Source: Neolewinella antarctica (GTDB lineage Bacteria; Bacteroidota; Bacteroidia; Chitinophagales; Saprospiraceae). From it: 64,000 nucleotides of DNA. The DNA is taken from assembly GCF_011927835.1 (NCBI RefSeq), contig NZ_JAATJH010000001.1, positions 387,104 to 451,103 of the forward strand. The letters are read 5' to 3'. Both the position numbers and the translations under genes were made by a program. Position 1 is the first letter of the stretch; each line of letters begins with the position of its first letter. Positions 43,072 to 53,314 of this stretch are shown here, in pieces. The notes beneath the pieces are model-generated. The model was not told the origin of the DNA. It saw only the letters and a list, made by a program, of their open reading frames with translations, and made no database searches.

Positions 43072-44853
43072 TTAATCAATGTTGGTGTGGTCGACCTCCG
43101 TTCCACGCCATGGCATGGCCACGTAGGGAAATGATGTCGTGAAGGGGCGGTCATTTTCTTCCACCTCAGTAGTGTAACCGAGAACGCCGAGTAGCGCATC
43201 CGAAGCTAAGCCATCATTTGGGAGGGTACGATCGTCATAACCCAAGCCGATAGCGGCAAGGACAACTCCGGCTACTGCCTGCAATTCAATGCGCGTCACG
43301 TCATCCTCCAAACGGCGACCGTTCGGGAATCCGTCCATGTTGGGAATATTCTGAAGCGTAAGGTCACCGTTGTAGCGAGCGTCGGTGAGGCCGAGCACGG
43401 CAGCCTGAATGAGGCCGAGTGAATTAAAGTCGTCGCTATTCCGTGGGGTAACGGGGACGGCCATGTTCAAGCGCAGCATATCTCCACCGTTCGGGAGGAA
43501 GTTGCTGATGAACGGCTTACCGGCGGCGAGCGGGTTGCCCGCGGGCTTACCGGTTGCGAGTTGGTAGGGGCGTGCGTTGGGGACACCCGTATGGAAAATC
43601 GGCCAGAGATCTACCGACCGGGGCTTAGCGTTACCGGGAAGCAAAAACGGCTCGTACGTAGCACCGGATTCAAGTACCGTACCCGCAAGGGCGGCGTTTC
43701 CTTTAAGGATGTGTAAGCCGGGTGCACCGTTGCTGAAGTCAACGTTGCCAAGAATAGTCTGGCTAGCCGTCTGAACCCGTAGTGGGTTGAAGGCAGGAAC
43801 GGCAATGGCGAAATTATCCTCATCCATGTAGAGCGCTAGCTCCGGATTGTAGAAAAAGCCGTCGAGTGTCGTATCCGTCAGTTCGTCGTAGGGCGTGATT
43901 GCGTTCCAGTAATCTTTCATACCGATCGGGATGACGACTTCGTTCGTCAGGGGCATGCCCAAACGAGAAACCTGCACCCAGTCGCCGGAGAAAGTTGTGG
44001 AATCGCCACTTTCGAACGTAGTCGTGGCGGGGCGGCTGGCGGAAGCCCAAACACCGATCACGTAATTTGGGTCGAGGATGTCTACCGGCGTAGCGGGCGC
44101 ACCTGCCTTGAGTAGGGTAGCGATGGGGATTTTAAGCGCCAACGTGTGTACGTTGAACTGCGCCAAACCGTCACGGCTTTCGGCGTCGTCACCCTGGCGA
44201 GGGCTGTTACCGAGGTCGAATACGCCGCCGAGGTCGACAAAGAACGGATCGTCCGAAGGACCGGCCCACACCATTTCGCCCGTGCTAGCGGTAGTGATCG
44301 CGTCAGCCATCAGTTGCTCGTAGGTAGTGTTGAGGCCGGGAAGATCTTCGCCGCCACCCTCGATGCTACGGGGGCCGATGTTATTTGGTGGAACGATTCC
44401 GTCCTGTACGATCGTCTGGAATGATAGACCACCGTCGATGCTGCGCTCCAGCGTGTAGGTGGCTTTAATGTTTTCGCCGAAGCGAATGTTAAAGAACGTC
44501 GCCGGGTCTTCGTTCGTCCGCTCGAAAGTGAAACGGTAAGTGATCTCGTCACCCGCCACGGCGGCATCGTTGTCGATGTGGATCTCGTAGCGGATGTTCT
44601 CGCCGAACGTGTAGTAGTTCGGGCCGCCCTGGGGAAGCTCGAACGGAATGTAACTGGCGAGAATGGTGATGGTGGTGGGGTCGTCCGGGCTTCGGAAAGC
44701 GTAGACGTCGGTGTTATCGGCCAGTGGGTCATCCGCAATCAGGGGCGCCTCCCGGTGGGAAGATGCCGCCAGCCCGAAGGATAGCAGGATGAGAAGGACG
44801 AAACTTACCGAATTGCGAAGTATTACTTGCTGCATATTGGATTGTGGTTTCAA
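43072..44853 (-). CDS. DUF4331 protein lacking a T9SS tail
   Basis: 593 aa. The signal region (RNSVSFVLLILLSFGLAA) precedes SSHREAPLIADDPLADNTDV, as in the paralogue at 40911. Long stretches are nearly identical (LQNIPNMDGFPNGRRLEDDV; FNSLGLIQAAVLGLTDARYN), so this is a tandem duplication. It stops about 100 residues earlier, at PYVAMPWRGTEVDHTNID, and has no T9SS sorting domain, so it should stay in the periplasm. Two starts, Met1 and Met7, are possible; the second gives the neater signal peptide. Confidence 0.9.
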   Translation of the reverse strand: MKPQSNMQQVILRNSVSFVLLILLSFGLAASSHREAPLIADDPLADNTDVYAFRSPDDPTTITILASYIPFELPQGGPNYYTFGENIRYEIHIDNDAAVAGDEITYRFTFERTNEDPATFFNIRFGENIKATYTLERSIDGGLSFQTIVQDGIVPPNNIGPRSIEGGGEDLPGLNTTYEQLMADAITTASTGEMVWAGPSDDPFFVDLGGVFDLGNSPRQGDDAESRDGLAQFNVHTLALKIPIATLLKAGAPATPVDILDPNYVIGVWASASRPATTTFESGDSTTFSGDWVQVSRLGMPLTNEVVIPIGMKDYWNAITPYDELTDTTLDGFFYNPELALYMDEDNFAIAVPAFNPLRVQTASQTILGNVDFSNGAPGLHILKGNAALAGTVLESGATYEPFLLPGNAKPRSVDLWPIFHTGVPNARPYQLATGKPAGNPLAAGKPFISNFLPNGGDMLRLNMAVPVTPRNSDDFNSLGLIQAAVLGLTDARYNGDLTLQNIPNMDGFPNGRRLEDDVTRIELQAVAGVVLAAIGLGYDDRTLPNDGLASDALLGVLGYTTEVEENDRPFTTSFPYVAMPWRGTEVDHTNID

Positions 44854-45051
44854 AAAACGTGTGAATGACCGATAGTCGATCGGGTAAAGTACGGGGGAAT
44901 AGCGCCCTCCGGTTTTGGGGGGGGCGGTAAAAATTAATGTTGATTGCTTGCTCAGCTAGCGTCGAGCAAAACAGGGCCCGACTCGGTAGCTAGGACAAGA
45001 TTACAACATGGATGGTAACATTAGATAATTTTTTAATTTGTTTGTCGGCGG

Positions 45052-45068
45052 GGCGCGGTCGCGGGTGC
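45052..45068 (+). repeat. REP-like 17-bp motif, exact copy
   Basis: Exact GGCGCGGTCGCGGGTGC, 12 bases beyond the stop of the TonB receptor gene (45080). Confidence 0.85.
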
Positions 45069-45079
45069 AAAAATGTACG

Positions 45080-47299
45080 TTAGAAAGTATAGGTTACTCC
45101 TCCCTTTACCCAGAATGGGAGGCCCGGGGTGAAGTGGATTTCTTCCACCGAGGTTGTTTCACCAGCGAGTCTACTTTCGGTCGCGAACTGAGCTTCGTTC
45201 CACTCCGTGTCCAAAACATTTTCGGCGGTGAGAGAAAAGGAAAAATTTCGCCAGCTCTTCGTCAGCGTAGCGTCGATCACGACATAACCTTTCGCGATGA
45301 TACTATTGTCCTCGTTGGCTGGTCTGTTCGCCAGGTATCGTCCCCGTAGGCAGCCCCGCCAATCGTTGTGGGCAGCGCTAAGCCCTCCCGCCAGCGTGGT
45401 GGTTGGCGCGAGCGGAATTCTGTTGCCCCCTTCGGGCGAGTCCGTAGACCGGGCAATGGTGTGCGTGGCGTCCACGTCTCCGTACAGCCAATCCGTAAGT
45501 TGGTAGCGCGCACTGAGGTCAAATCCGTAGCGGCGCGTCCGGCCACTGGGCTCCACAACGCCGGCATCCCCCACGTACACGAACTCCTGGTCGAGGTGTA
45601 AGTACCAAAGGGCGGTCTCTACGTACAATCGCTCAAACGGTTTGAACACGGCACCCGCGTCCGCGCCCAGCGCTTTCGGTAACGCCGACCGACCCAGAAC
45701 ACGATCGGTCACGACGCGCGTATCGTTAGAGTGAAATCCTACCCCCGTCTTGACGAAAATCTGGGTGCGGGGCCCGGCGTCGTAGTACACGTTGAATTTG
45801 GGGCTGAAACGGGCAGCCGCATCCGTGGCCCGCACAAAGGTTTGCGACAGCGCGTCGACGTAGTCAAAGGTGAATAAGTCGTACCGTAAACCCGGGTTAA
45901 AAGTGAACGCGCCCAGTTCGATTCGTGCGTCGGCGTAAGCGGAAAAGTTATCCTCCGTTACGTCTCCGCGTTGCAAGTAATTTTGTACTTCCCGCCGGTT
46001 GACGGTATTGGCCAGGTGGCTATCCTTCGTACGATCCGAACGCAAGTTGACGCCAACGCGGAAATCCGCTGCGTCGCCGATCGAAAAATTACGGTGCTGC
46101 AACTCGAGTGAAGTGACGAATAAATCACGCACCTCCCGTTGCCGGATTTGATCGCCAAAATCCGGGTCTTCCAGGAAAAAAGTAAAATTGCTGAATAGCT
46201 CAAATTCGTAACGGGAGTAACCCGCCGTAGCGGTCAGGAACGTCGCCCGGTCAATGTCTTTTGTGTACTTCAGCAGCAAATTGCTGCGACTGGTGGTCCC
46301 ACCCTCCGTGTCGTCGATTGCCCCGAAACGACTGATCCGCCCGGAAGCTACCGCACGTAAGGGAATCTGACCACTCGCGTCCCAGTCACTCGTGAAGTGG
46401 CTGGCGGTAAGAGAAATTCGATCGCCGCTGGCGAGCTCCGACGTGAATTTACCGAGTGCGTTCAGGCGCCGGAAATTCTGCGGGCTATCGAACGGGCCGT
46501 CGTTGCGTGTGTACTCCGTCATGAAGTAAGCGTTGCTCTTTGCCGTTTCCAATAAATTAAGACCAGTTAGGAAACGACCGTACCCGAACTGACCGCCCTC
46601 GACGGTGACGATGTTTTCGGCGAGCCGGTTCTTAGTCTGAAAGGCCACGTAACCCGCCGTGGCAAAGTTCCCCCGGTCGGCCGCGTAGGGGCCTTTGGCG
46701 AAGTCGATCCGTTGTACTGATTCCGGGATTAAGAAGTGCAAATCGGCGTACCCCTGCCCGTGTGCGTGGCTGACCATGTTGACCGGCAAACCGTCGACGC
46801 TGATGGCGATGTCCGTTCCGTGGTCGATGTCGAACCCCCGTAGGAAGATTTGTTCCGCTTTTCCACCACCGGCGTGCTGACCGATGAACAGCCCGGGCAC
46901 GCGCCGGAGTAGCTCCTGGCTGGATTGCACGGGGTTGATGACCAGGTCGATGTTGGAAATTACGGACGTACCCGCTTCGGAATCACGGACCGTAACCTGT
47001 CCGAGATCGACCGCGCCGGTCACTAGCGTGAGGGACATTTTTTCGTTTAGATCGCTTACTACCGCGCGTACTTCCGCAAAACCCAGATAGGTTATCACCA
47101 GGGTGTCGCCCAGCGTAGCTTCCGGGAACGTAAAGTGACCGCGGCTATCCGTATGAACGTGCTTTTGGGTACCCACGACGCTTAGATAAGCCCCGGGCAG
47201 CGTGCCAACTCCTTCCCCGGAGATGACGCCACTCAATTGTTGGGCGGGCAAGTAGTAGGAGATTACGAAAAGTAGGAAGGTCAGTAAAATTTTCTTCAC
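45080..47299 (-). CDS. TonB-dependent receptor with carboxypeptidase-like domain
   Basis: 739 aa. A signal peptide (KKILLTFLLFVISYYLPAQ) is followed by a CarboxypepD_reg-like domain (LSGVISGEGVGTLPGAYLSV), the plug (SSQELLRRVPGLFIGQHAGG; KAEQIFLRGFDIDHGTDIAI; GLPVNMVSHAHGQGYADLHF) and a barrel. The plug segment with HGTDIAISVDG and SHAHGQGYADLHF is histidine-rich and recalls metal-linked receptors, so copper or another metal-related ligand is possible (inference). It is 226 bases upstream of the DUF4331 paralogue on the same strand. A REP-like copy at 45651-45667 lies in frame within the barrel. Confidence 0.9.
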   Translation of the reverse strand: MKKILLTFLLFVISYYLPAQQLSGVISGEGVGTLPGAYLSVVGTQKHVHTDSRGHFTFPEATLGDTLVITYLGFAEVRAVVSDLNEKMSLTLVTGAVDLGQVTVRDSEAGTSVISNIDLVINPVQSSQELLRRVPGLFIGQHAGGGKAEQIFLRGFDIDHGTDIAISVDGLPVNMVSHAHGQGYADLHFLIPESVQRIDFAKGPYAADRGNFATAGYVAFQTKNRLAENIVTVEGGQFGYGRFLTGLNLLETAKSNAYFMTEYTRNDGPFDSPQNFRRLNALGKFTSELASGDRISLTASHFTSDWDASGQIPLRAVASGRISRFGAIDDTEGGTTSRSNLLLKYTKDIDRATFLTATAGYSRYEFELFSNFTFFLEDPDFGDQIRQREVRDLFVTSLELQHRNFSIGDAADFRVGVNLRSDRTKDSHLANTVNRREVQNYLQRGDVTEDNFSAYADARIELGAFTFNPGLRYDLFTFDYVDALSQTFVRATDAAARFSPKFNVYYDAGPRTQIFVKTGVGFHSNDTRVVTDRVLGRSALPKALGADAGAVFKPFERLYVETALWYLHLDQEFVYVGDAGVVEPSGRTRRYGFDLSARYQLTDWLYGDVDATHTIARSTDSPEGGNRIPLAPTTTLAGGLSAAHNDWRGCLRGRYLANRPANEDNSIIAKGYVVIDATLTKSWRNFSFSLTAENVLDTEWNEAQFATESRLAGETTSVEEIHFTPGLPFWVKGGVTYTF
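45651..45667 (-). repeat. REP-like motif, exact copy inside a gene
   Basis: Exact copy in frame with the TonB receptor gene, encoding GADAGA, the same peptide encoded by the copy at 12406-12422. Confidence 0.8.
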
Positions 47300-47358
47300 G
47301 AGTGAGAGCTGTACGGGTAGGTGAGCGTAAATGGGGAACTAAACGTAAGTACTATTTT

Positions 47359-47375
47359 AAACCGGTGACCGGTTT
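47359..47375. promoter_or_regulatory. Perfect palindrome, candidate operator of the TonB receptor
   Basis: AAACCGGTGACCGGTTT is a perfect inverted repeat (8-bp arms, 1-base centre), 60 bases before the receptor's start codon. A TGCGCAAC half-site lies just beyond it, at 47381-47388. Confidence 0.55.
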
Positions 47376-47432
47376 TGCGATGCGCAACATTTATTAGTAT
47401 GCGGGTAGAACTCGTCGCTGACCAGGTATGCG

Positions 47433-48449
47433 TCACTTGCGGTCTTCGTAGTTGTTCACCGCCGCTTCCAGCGCTCGTCTGATGCTTCTCCGAATTTTTG
47501 GCGGACCCAGGACGGTAATGCCGGGACCAAAGCCCAGAAGTAACCGTTCTAACTCATAATTATGCTGGACGGTAAGTTGTATTACTCCGCTACCGTCCGG
47601 GCGCTGCTCCCGTAGTTCCTGCGAGTGATGCAAGGGTTTGGTCAGTATGTACGGCAAATTCGCCGCATCGACCCAGAGCAGTACTTTTCGCGGTCGCTCG
47701 TAGAGTACGGTCACGCCGATCGTGTCCTTATAGTAGTCCACACTCCTAAAATTATCGCGTCGATAATCGACTTTAAGGTTGGGGCGAAGTAAGGTGATAC
47801 GGTCGAGCGCCAGGGTGTGAATGCGGGCCTGATCGTCGCGTCGCCCGATCAGAAACCAGCGATTGTTAAACTCTTTGAGAATATAGGGGTGAAAGCTAAA
47901 GGTACTGGCGGCTTTCGCTTTGAAAGATTGGTAGGTAGTGTCGACGACGATTTGCTTGCTGATGGCCTGGTACAGTACGTCGAGGTACCGGAGCCCGGTT
48001 AGTCGTTCATTCTTGTCTAAATGGATGATCGGCTCCGCGTGCTCGGTGGCGCGGTAGATTTTGTCTTCTAGTTTCTGAATGACGCCGTTGAGGTCGCTGA
48101 ATAAGGAGAAGTCTTTGAATTGCCGTAGCACGGTGACGGATTCGGTGAGTACGTCGAGGTCGGTGGCGGTGAGGGGCACGTTGGTGATGGAGTAGTCGGG
48201 GTCAGCGTAGCGGTAGTAGCGCCGGTCGTAAACTTCAATGGGGGCCTCATAACCCAGCTTATTACTGCGCAACATCTGGATGTCGAGCTGTACCGTGCGT
48301 TTGGAGACGTACGTGTCTTTGCCTTCGAGTTCGTAGAGCGCGTCCGAGCAAGCGTCGATGAGATCCGCCAGCGTCCATTTTCGTGAGTGGTTCTGGAGGG
48401 CACGGTCGATTGTGCGGTAGCGGATGAGCGCGTTTTTATTGATGGGCAT
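47433..48449 (-). CDS. WYL-domain transcriptional regulator
   Basis: 338 aa from MPINKNALIRYR; a longer frame to 48509 adds 20 residues. The N-terminal winged helix is RTIDRALQNHSRKWTLADLI with TYVSKRTVQLDIQMLR as the recognition segment. The C-terminal WYL domain includes FHPYILKEFNNRWFLIGRRD (WYL-type ligand-binding strand) and a WCX-like end (RKVLLWVDAANLPYILTKPL). WYL proteins sense nucleic-acid or nucleotide ligands. The gene is divergent from rtcB, with an inverted repeat in the shared gap (48522-48542), so it probably controls rtcB and itself. Confidence 0.87.
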   Translation of the reverse strand: MPINKNALIRYRTIDRALQNHSRKWTLADLIDACSDALYELEGKDTYVSKRTVQLDIQMLRSNKLGYEAPIEVYDRRYYRYADPDYSITNVPLTATDLDVLTESVTVLRQFKDFSLFSDLNGVIQKLEDKIYRATEHAEPIIHLDKNERLTGLRYLDVLYQAISKQIVVDTTYQSFKAKAASTFSFHPYILKEFNNRWFLIGRRDDQARIHTLALDRITLLRPNLKVDYRRDNFRSVDYYKDTIGVTVLYERPRKVLLWVDAANLPYILTKPLHHSQELREQRPDGSGVIQLTVQHNYELERLLLGFGPGITVLGPPKIRRSIRRALEAAVNNYEDRK

Positions 48450-48514
48450 TGGTGATGCGATTAGCGCTTGGCAACTTTTTTTGGTTGCCCCGGCATTTGG
48501 AGAAGACACCTTAG

Positions 48515-49966
<1,452 letters not shown>

Positions 49967-50322
49967 GGAAGTTGCCTCCACACAGTTGTGATTGGCCCGG
50001 TTCGCACGAGCGGATCGGGCTAATGCGGTAAATGTTCTGTGCGCAACAAAACGTAGTGTATGGAAATATATTACTCATCCAAAGATTTCTTTTTATTCAA
50101 AAAACCGCCCAAGTCACATAATCGCTTATAAAAGCGGTAATCGAAATGTCTGTCTCAAATAGTGGTTCTCGCTTAAATTAGGGAAGAGTTACAATCTTAA
50201 GATTTAACCACTATCCAATTACTTTCGATCAGAATATCTTGGTCTTTTGCTTGACGGTAGGGTGGGTGAGGCGGTGTCCTACGAATAGAGTTAAGCTACC
50301 TTGTAATGTAGATAATCTTGAA
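49967..50322. other. AT-rich intergenic stretch before the subtilase gene
   Basis: No gene is supported. The stretch is noticeably richer in A and T than its surroundings and contains a TGCGCAAC half-site at 50040-50047, like those near the WYL regulator. A possible hairpin, GCTTATAAAAGC, lies near 50124. Confidence 0.6.
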
Positions 50323-51921
50323 ATGAATAAATCTGAATATATTCGCAAAGCTATTCAATTACTCATCCAGCTTTTTCTTTTATTGTTTTCGCTGCCTATC
50401 ATATCGCAAGCCAACCAATTGATAATCAAATGGAAAAACTTAGATGAAAAAACTGGGGAGCGCATGCTTGGGGCGACTCAGACCTGGATAGCCCCGGCAT
50501 TAAATATTGGGCTCCTTCGCTTTCATTCCCCTCAACAGCTTTTCCTCGCCGAGGAAAAGCTCCGTAATGACGAGAGTGTCGTCGCCTTCGAGCGCAACAC
50601 AGTAATCAAAAACAGAACAACACCCAACGACAACTTTTTCACCGAACAGCAACTCAATCTGGAGCGCACTAATTTCCCAGAAGCCTGGAACCTGACGACG
50701 GGAGGGCAAACCCCGGACGGCAGCCAGATCGTCATCGCCGTACTGGACGCGGGCTTCGACGTGAATCACGAAGATCTGCGCGAATCGATTTGGCGGAACG
50801 CCGGCGAGATACCCGGTGACGGCGTCGACAATGACAATAACGGTTACGTCGATGATCTAAGCGGTTGGGACATGATCGGTGATGACCCCCGCGTCCCCGT
50901 AAATACCCACGGTACGCAGGTAATCGGTACGTTAGGAGCAAGGGGGGACAACGAAATCGGTATCGCGGGAACGAACTGGGACGCTAAGTTGATGCTGTTC
51001 AGTTTCCAAACCGTCGCGGACGTCATCGAGGCCTACGAATACGTCCGCCAGCAGCGCCTGCGTTGGAACGAATCGGGCGGCCGCGAAGGCGCGTTCGTCG
51101 TGGCCACCAACGCCAGTTTCGGTATTGAAGGCGGTACGTGCGGTCAGTACCCGGTGTGGGGGTCGATGTACGAGGAGCTCGGGAAGGTTGGCGTACTTAC
51201 GGCCGCCGCGACCGCTAACCGCGATTGGGACGTGGACGATAACGGAGACATGCCAACTGACTGCCAAACCGACTACCTGATCGGTGTGGCTAACCTGGGG
51301 AAGGCCGACCTCCTCTACCGTAACTCAGCTTACGGACCGCAGAACGTAGATCTGGCCGCTCCCGGCGAGGGTAGTTACAGTACGCTACCCGGTTCCGATT
51401 ACGGTCCCTTCGGCAGCACGAGCGCGGCGGCCCCCTACGTAACTGGCGCCATTGCGCTACTGTACGCGACTCCCTGTCCGATCTTTCAAGCGCTGGTGGT
51501 GAGTGATCCGGCGGCGGCGGCCCTTTTGGTGAGGGAAGCAGTTCTTTCGGGCGCAAAACAATTACCCGGTCTTCAGTTTCGGGTGGCTACGGGGGGCGTG
51601 CTGGACGTGGCGGAAAGCCAACGCCTCATCGCCGACCGGTGCGACGCCGGGGCGGGGGAAGCTTTGTCCATCACGTCCGTCCGACCCAACCCAGCCTCCG
51701 GTAAAACCTACTTTACGCTCAATACTTCCGTAATTGGAGGTGGGGGAATCCTGACCATATTCGACGGTACGGGGCGGCGGATAGCTATCTCACCCGTCAG
51801 GAGGGTAGGGGTGGCGCCGGTGGTGGTGGAGCTCGACGTTAGTCAGTTTCCCGCGGGCTATTACCAGGTTTTGCTGGAGGAAAGGGGTAGGTCGGCGGTG
51901 ACGGCACTCATCGTTAAGTAG
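50323..51921 (+). CDS. Subtilisin-like (S8) serine protease with T9SS sorting tail
   Basis: 532 aa from MNKSEYIRK; an earlier in-frame ATG at 50239 adds 28 residues without a signal. The signal helix is AIQLLIQLFLLLFSLPIISQ. The catalytic triad is complete: Asp in VIAVLDAGFDVNHED, His in PVNTHGTQVIGTLG and Ser in FGSTSAAAPYVTGAIALLY. The last 90 residues (SITSVRPNPASGKTYFTLNT; ELDVSQFPAGYYQVLLEE) are a T9SS sorting domain. It is probably secreted or surface-attached, digesting extracellular protein. The first 60 codons are AT-rich compared with the rest. Confidence 0.92.
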   Translation: MNKSEYIRKAIQLLIQLFLLLFSLPIISQANQLIIKWKNLDEKTGERMLGATQTWIAPALNIGLLRFHSPQQLFLAEEKLRNDESVVAFERNTVIKNRTTPNDNFFTEQQLNLERTNFPEAWNLTTGGQTPDGSQIVIAVLDAGFDVNHEDLRESIWRNAGEIPGDGVDNDNNGYVDDLSGWDMIGDDPRVPVNTHGTQVIGTLGARGDNEIGIAGTNWDAKLMLFSFQTVADVIEAYEYVRQQRLRWNESGGREGAFVVATNASFGIEGGTCGQYPVWGSMYEELGKVGVLTAAATANRDWDVDDNGDMPTDCQTDYLIGVANLGKADLLYRNSAYGPQNVDLAAPGEGSYSTLPGSDYGPFGSTSAAAPYVTGAIALLYATPCPIFQALVVSDPAAAALLVREAVLSGAKQLPGLQFRVATGGVLDVAESQRLIADRCDAGAGEALSITSVRPNPASGKTYFTLNTSVIGGGGILTIFDGTGRRIAISPVRRVGVAPVVVELDVSQFPAGYYQVLLEERGRSAVTALIVK

Positions 51922-52011
51922 GCCAGTCGCGAGTGGCAGCCATAAACACCACATCGGAAGCTAGTCCTCCGTATAGGCTTATCTTCGCTCGCTCACAAAA
52001 TCCCCTCCACC

Positions 52012-52347
52012 ATGACTGAAGATGGCAACGTAGCGATCACGGTAATCGATCGCCACGGCGAAGCACACGAACTGGAAGCGCCGACGGACATGAACATGAA
52101 CCTGATGGAGGTTTGTAAAGCCTATGAATTACCCGTGCAGGGTACGTGCGGCGGCATGGCCCTGTGCAGTACGTGTCACTGTTACGTGCTATCGGAGACG
52201 GAGTTACCCGAAATGGGTGACGACGAGGAGGACATGCTGGACCAAGCTTTCTTCGTGGAGGACAATTCCCGCCTCGGGTGCCAGGTGCGAATTACCGCGG
52301 AAATTGATGGACTGAAGGTGCAACTGGCTCCGGAGGCGGAAGGGTAA
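52012..52347 (+). CDS. 2Fe-2S ferredoxin
   Basis: 111 aa. The four cluster cysteines are in TCGGMALCSTCHCYVL (three ligands in a CX5CX2C spacing, with an extra Cys) and RLGCQVRI (fourth). This is the adrenodoxin-like or thioredoxin-reductase-type plant ferredoxin fold, carrying electrons in the cytoplasm. A second, related ferredoxin lies 318 bases downstream, with the initiator tRNA between them. Confidence 0.92.
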   Translation: MTEDGNVAITVIDRHGEAHELEAPTDMNMNLMEVCKAYELPVQGTCGGMALCSTCHCYVLSETELPEMGDDEEDMLDQAFFVEDNSRLGCQVRITAEIDGLKVQLAPEAEG

Positions 52348-52374
52348 AATATTTTTGCAAATCCGGAGGAAAGT

Positions 52375-52404
52375 TTTGCGGTTTAAAAATTAGCGCTATC
52401 TTTG
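52375..52404 (+). promoter_or_regulatory. Promoter of the initiator tRNA gene
   Basis: TTTG at 52375-52378 (-33) and TATCTTTG at 52397-52404 (-7) match the Bacteroidota promoter consensus with an 18-base spacer. It is the best two-box promoter seen in the window and lies 38 bases before the tRNA. Confidence 0.75.
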
Positions 52405-52441
52405 CGGTCCCTTAACGTAGGGGCACAACAAAAATTAACAT

Positions 52442-52514
<73 letters not shown>

Positions 52515-52520
52515 CTCGTA

Positions 52521-52556
52521 AAAGCCGTTGCTGACACTCGTCAGTAGCGGCTTTTT
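52521..52556 (+). terminator. Intrinsic terminator of the tRNA gene
   Basis: AAAGCCG pairs with CGGCTTT and CTGAC with GTCAG, with an ACTC loop, followed by a run of T. It lies 6 bases after the tRNA. Confidence 0.9.
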
Positions 52557-52664
52557 TTATGCCCGTTTGCCGCCTTCCGCCCCTTTGCCGTGCCAGTTAT
52601 TTCCAGCCACAACTAATCGGCGAGGCAAGGCATTTTACCTAAGTATCAACTAAGTCAAGCCCCC

Positions 52665-53006
52665 ATGGCCACCGTAAAATTTACCTTCGAAGACCCTTCC
52701 CTCGCCGCTCAGATCGTCGAGAACGTGGAGACGGACATCAGTATCCTGGAGGTGACCGAAGACAATGGTATTCACCTCAACCACAACTGCGGCGAGGTCT
52801 GTGCCTGTAGCACCTGTCACATCTACGTGCTGGCGGGTGAAGATGCACTGGAAGAGATCAGCGATAAGGAAGAAGATTTTATCGACCGGGCCATCAACCC
52901 TCGGCTCGAAAGCCGCCTTGGTTGCCAGGCGGTCATCCTCGATAAAGACGCGGTCATCGAAGTGAAGATCCCGAACCAAAGCGGCATCATCGGCCACGAG
53001 CACTAG
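52665..53006 (+). CDS. 2Fe-2S ferredoxin, adrenodoxin-like
   Basis: 113 aa. Cluster ligands are in NCGEVCACSTCHIYVL (first three cysteines) and RLGCQAVIL (fourth), with VEVKIPNQS at the C-terminus typical of Isc-type ferredoxins. Such proteins pass electrons to the cluster-assembly or biosynthetic enzymes. iscX follows 59 bases later on the same strand, which supports a role in iron-sulfur assembly, though iscS and iscU are not in the window. Confidence 0.9.
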   Translation: MATVKFTFEDPSLAAQIVENVETDISILEVTEDNGIHLNHNCGEVCACSTCHIYVLAGEDALEEISDKEEDFIDRAINPRLESRLGCQAVILDKDAVIEVKIPNQSGIIGHEH

Positions 53007-53065
53007 TCCCCACTTAACTTTTATTGGATAACGAGCGGCCCCCGCGGCCCTACAGCACAACACGC

Positions 53066-53311
53066 ATGAGCTTTAAAGATTTTGATAATTTCCCCTTCGG
53101 TTGGGTCGAGCACGAAGACATCGCCATGGCACTTTACGACCGCTTCGGCGATGAGTTCGGCCAGGACAAAATCTATCGCATCCGATTCACGGAGTTGCTA
53201 CAGTGGATTCTCGAGATTCCTAATTTTACCGGCGACAAGGAAAGCTCCACCGAAGAACACCTGGAGCAGATCCAGGCCAAATGGGTGTACGAATGGCGCG
53301 ACAACCAATAG
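53066..53311 (+). CDS. iscX: Iron-sulfur assembly protein IscX
   Basis: 81 aa from MSFKDFDNF; a longer frame reaches 53024 but adds 14 residues not found in IscX. The sequence matches the family: GWVEHEDIAMALYDRFGDEF (N-terminal acidic iron-binding helices), IYRIRFTELLQWILEI and EEHLEQIQAKWVYEWRDN. IscX is a small acidic protein that modulates IscS. The gene is placed between a ferredoxin and kdsC, away from other isc genes. Confidence 0.9.
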   Translation: MSFKDFDNFPFGWVEHEDIAMALYDRFGDEFGQDKIYRIRFTELLQWILEIPNFTGDKESSTEEHLEQIQAKWVYEWRDNQ

Positions 53312-53314
53312 ACC

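Noticed and set aside
40911-47299. Susc/SusD polysaccharide utilisation locus
   Set aside because: There is no SusD-like gene and no carbohydrate-active enzyme gene next to the receptor.
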